Below are positions 40,983 through 42,972 of a stretch of DNA of 42,972 nt, in pieces. The position numbers were made by a program, and so were the translations under genes. The DNA comes from Roseomonas sp. GC11 (GTDB lineage Bacteria > Pseudomonadota > Alphaproteobacteria > Acetobacterales > Acetobacteraceae). Within the stretch, counting starts at the first letter, position 1. Each line of letters starts with the position of its first letter. The notes under the pieces were generated by a model. The model made no database searches. It was not told where the DNA came from and saw nothing but the letters and a program-made list of their open reading frames with translations. The stretch covers positions 1 through 42,972 of the forward strand of contig NZ_JANFNY010000041.1 of NCBI RefSeq assembly GCF_024437745.1, written 5' to 3'.

Positions 40983-41094
40983 CACTCCGGCGCCGCCACG
41001 CCGCGCCGCCGGAAGAACACCACTCCGGCGCCGCCGCAGGCGCCGCCGGCAGAACACCACCCCGGCGCCGCCGCAGGCGCCGCCGGTAGAACAC
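40983..41094 (+). repeat. Three tandem hairpin repeats ahead of phaA
   Basis: Three units of 38, 37 and 37 bases (40983-41020, 41021-41057, 41058-41094), each CAC(T/C)CCGGCGCCGCC, then GCGCCGCCGG, then (A/C/T)AGAACAC. Each unit can fold as a G/C hairpin. The last unit ends 21 bases before the phaA start, next to its ribosome site. Confidence 0.85.
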
Positions 41095-41115
41095 CAAGAG
41101 GGAGTTACCCGGCCG

Positions 41116-42291
41116 ATGACCGATATCGTGATCGCTTCCGCCGCGCGCACGCCTGTCGGCGCCTTCAGTGGCGCCTTCTCCGCCGTGCCCGCGCATCTGC
41201 TGGGCAGCACCGCCATCAAGGCCGCCCTCGCCCGCGCCGGCGTCGAGGCCGCCGAGGTGGACGAGGTGATCCTGGGCCAGGTCCTCACCGCCGGCACCGG
41301 CCAGAACCCGGCCCGCCAGGCCGCCATCGCCGCCGGCCTGCCCCATGGCAGCACCGCCTTCGCCCTCAACCAGGTCTGCGGCTCGGGCCTGCGCGCCGTC
41401 GCCCTCGCCGCCCAGCAGATCGCCTCCGGCGATGCCTCCATCATCGTCGCCGGCGGGCAGGAGAACATGACCCTCTCCCCCCACTGCGCCCCGCTGCGCG
41501 CCGGGGTGAAGATGGGCGACACCCAGCTGATCGACACCATGATCAAGGACGGGCTGTGGGACGCCTTCCACGGCTACCACATGGGCATCACCGCCGAGAA
41601 CGTGGCCCAGAAGTTCCAGATCACCCGCGAGCAGCAGGACGAATTCGCCTACAACACCCAGCGCAAGGCCGGCGAGGCCATCGCCGCCGGGCGCTTCAAG
41701 GACGAAATCACCCCCGTCACCGTCAAGGGGCGCAAGGGCGATGTGGTCGTCGACACGGACGAATACCCGAAGCCCGACACCACCCTGGAAGTCCTGGCCA
41801 AGCTGCGCCCGGCCTTCAGCAAGGATGGCACCGTCACCGCCGGCAATGCCTCCGGCCTCAATGACGGCGCCGCCGCCCTCGTCGTGATGTCGGCGGCCGA
41901 GGCGGCGAAGCGCGGCCTGACGCCGCTCGCCCGCATCGCCTCCTGGGCCACGGCGGGCGTCGATCCGGCCATCATGGGCTCCGGCCCCATCCCGGCCAGC
42001 CGCAAGGCGCTGGAAAAGGCCGGCTGGAACATCCAGGACCTCGACCTGATCGAGGCCAACGAGGCCTTCGCCGCCCAGGCCTGCGCGGTGAACAAGGAAC
42101 TCGGCTGGGACCCGGCCAAGGTGAACGTCCATGGCGGCGCCATCGCCCTCGGCCACCCCATTGGTGCCTCCGGCGCCCGCGTGCTCACCACCCTGCTCTA
42201 TGCGCTGAAGACCCATGGCGGGAAGAAGGGCCTCGCCACCCTCTGCATCGGCGGCGGCATGGGTGTCGCCATGTGCGTGGAAGCGGTCTGA
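41116..42291 (+). CDS. phaA: Acetyl-CoA C-acetyltransferase (beta-ketothiolase)
   Basis: 391 aa. Catalytic Cys88 in [12 protein letters not shown], His347 in [12 protein letters not shown], and Cys377 in LCIGGGMG form the thiolase triad; [11 protein letters not shown] and GGGMGVAM are the two C-terminal signatures. It condenses two acetyl-CoA into acetoacetyl-CoA, the first step of polyhydroxybutyrate synthesis, and reverses in fatty acid breakdown. Placement behind phaR and a PhaC-like gene supports the PHA role. ATG at 41116 follows GGGAG; three tandem hairpins precede it. phaB would be needed to complete the pathway and is not in the window. Confidence 0.95.
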   Translation: MTDIVIASAARTPVGAFSGAFSAVPAHLLGSTAIKAALARAGVEAAEVDEVILGQVLTAGTGQNPARQAAIAAGLPHGSTAFALNQVCGSGLRAVALAAQQIASGDASIIVAGGQENMTLSPHCAPLRAGVKMGDTQLIDTMIKDGLWDAFHGYHMGITAENVAQKFQITREQQDEFAYNTQRKAGEAIAAGRFKDEITPVTVKGRKGDVVVDTDEYPKPDTTLEVLAKLRPAFSKDGTVTAGNASGLNDGAAALVVMSAAEAAKRGLTPLARIASWATAGVDPAIMGSGPIPASRKALEKAGWNIQDLDLIEANEAFAAQACAVNKELGWDPAKVNVHGGAIALGHPIGASGARVLTTLLYALKTHGGKKGLATLCIGGGMGVAMCVEAV

Positions 42292-42308
42292 CCGCCCTGG
42301 GAAAGGTT

Positions 42309-42327
42309 CAGGGGGCGCCGCCCCCTG
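42309..42327. terminator. Convergent hairpin between phaA and DUF1203 gene
   Basis: CAGGGGGC (42309-42316), loop GCC, GCCCCCTG (42320-42327), 18 bases after the phaA stop and 11 before the minus-strand gene end. It resembles the CCAGGGGGCGGAGCCCCCTGG hairpin at 21677-21697. Confidence 0.6.
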
Positions 42328-42337
42328 GACCACGCCT

Positions 42338-42817
42338 TCAACCGGGAAGCTTCTCCACCGCCACCAGCAGGCAGCCCGGGCGCGCGGTGTGAATGTTGAT
42401 GAAGCGCGTGCGCGAATCCGCCACCGCCCGCGCCAGCAGCGGCGCCACCTCCGCCCCCGCCGCGATGCCGCCCAGGTCATAGAGGCACATCTCCGCCGCG
42501 TCATAGGAACGGACGGAGACAATCGCGTTCTCCAGCACGATCTCGGGGATTTCGTCCGCCGCCGTGAAGGCGGCGCAGTCCCGCGCATGCAGGAAGATCG
42601 GGCTCGGGGTCCAGTAGACACCCTGGGGATGCGGCAGGTCATAGCCGCCCAGCAGCATCGCCTCCCCCGGCAGGCCCAGGCGCAGGCAATGGCGGCAGGG
42701 ATAGCCCGGACCATCCACCACGCGGTGGTGGAGGGGCTGGCCACGGTCGTCCCGCCCGGTGGCGCGCCAGCGCGCGGCGGTGTCGCCCGGAATGGGAGTG
42801 CAGCGAAAGCGGGACAT
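42338..42817 (-). CDS. DUF1203 family protein
   Basis: 159 aa from ATG at 42817; GAGGAAGAG lies upstream. The family pattern is visible: GPGYPCRHCLRLGLPGEAMLL (36-56), then VYWTPSPIFLHARDC (67-81) and SYDAAEMCLYDL. The CRHC pair (41-44) and PIFLH are conserved features of this uncharacterised family, and two Cys and a His could bind metal. No function is assigned. An in-frame upstream start at 42871 lacks conservation and a ribosome site. Confidence 0.85.
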   Translation of the reverse strand: MSRFRCTPIPGDTAARWRATGRDDRGQPLHHRVVDGPGYPCRHCLRLGLPGEAMLLGGYDLPHPQGVYWTPSPIFLHARDCAAFTAADEIPEIVLENAIVSVRSYDAAEMCLYDLGGIAAGAEVAPLLARAVADSRTRFINIHTARPGCLLVAVEKLPG

Positions 42818-42905
42818 CCGTCTCTTCCTCGGTGATGCCCCAGCCTCCGCCAGACGCCAGGCCGCCGCCATCCGACGGTTGCGGTGGCAGGAGATTTAAG
42901 GCCTG

Positions 42906-42972
42906 TTAGAGCTTGATCCAGTCTGCGGTGGCTGCGAGGCAGAGGATGCCGAGGAATGATCGGGCGGTCTTC
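42906..42972 (-). mobile_element. IS5-like transposase, C-terminal end (partial at right edge)
   Basis: The minus strand reads KTARSFLGILCLAATADWI then KL and a stop at 42908-42906. RTARSFL...LAA...W(I/L)-K/R is the usual C-terminus of IS5-family transposases. Only 21 codons are in the window. TTAAGGCCTGTTAGAGC just after it (42897-42913) may contain the terminal inverted repeat and a TTAA or TAA target duplication. Confidence 0.6.

Noticed and set aside
40983-41094. CRISPR-like array
   Set aside because: Three units are contiguous without unique spacers; it is a tandem repeat.

Overview
The window looks like a chromosomal segment of a high-GC alphaproteobacterium, most likely Acetobacteraceae of the Roseomonas type. 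Reasons: strong G/C bias at third codon positions, purC-purS-purQ-purL in the alphaproteobacterial order with a separate purS, BolA plus monothiol glutaredoxin behind purL, two tripartite-tricarboxylate (TctC/Bug) binding proteins, an HWE-type histidine kinase, and a PHA locus with PhaR. The taxonomic call is inference; no rRNA or tRNA gene is visible.

Layout. 1-305: 5' end of a TonB-like gene (minus). 535-3544: ABC-F ATPase and an orphan TctC. 3793-11310: purine genes purC, purS, a small membrane protein, purQ, then an AT-rich two-gene island (about 5925-8405), then a gene derived from a transposase N-terminal domain and coupled to purL. 11339-12865: bolA, grxD and a TspO-like membrane protein. 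12887-16130 (minus): methyltransferase, AT-rich lipoprotein gene, rpsD. 16315-18309: small membrane protein, then an HxlR regulator divergent from a quinone-oxidoreductase-like gene. 18522-23607: ABC exporter (minus), glycosyltransferase, lepA. 23993-27164: tctB-tctA-tctC. 27357-31033: HWE sensor kinase plus single-domain response regulator. 31172-33372 (minus): amidase and a TlpA-like thioredoxin, the latter head to head with argH (33388). A 47-residue LptM-like lipoprotein overlaps the argH stop. 35068-37988 (minus): metallophosphoesterase, multicopper oxidase, XRE regulator. 38234-42291: a PHA locus of phaR (minus), phasin/PhaE-like gene, short PhaC-like synthase and phaA. A DUF1203 gene and the 3' end of an IS5-like transposase close the window.

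The best candidate for an undescribed system is the two-gene cassette at 6077-8346. It sits between purQ and purL and is far more AT-rich than its neighbours. An orphan protein (254 aa) is translationally coupled (ATGA) to a P-loop ATPase (502 aa) with a GNMRG motif, a probable winged helix and a C-terminal helix-hairpin-helix. This looks like a transferred accessory module, perhaps defence-related, but the function is inference.

A second theme is extragenic repeats. Eight A/T-rich hairpin arms sit at six loci, with compensatory base changes that support a conserved stem; two loci carry a composite form of two inverted arms around a G/C hairpin. A separate G/C-rich palindromic block occurs at two loci, and three tandem 37-38-nt hairpins lie just ahead of phaA.
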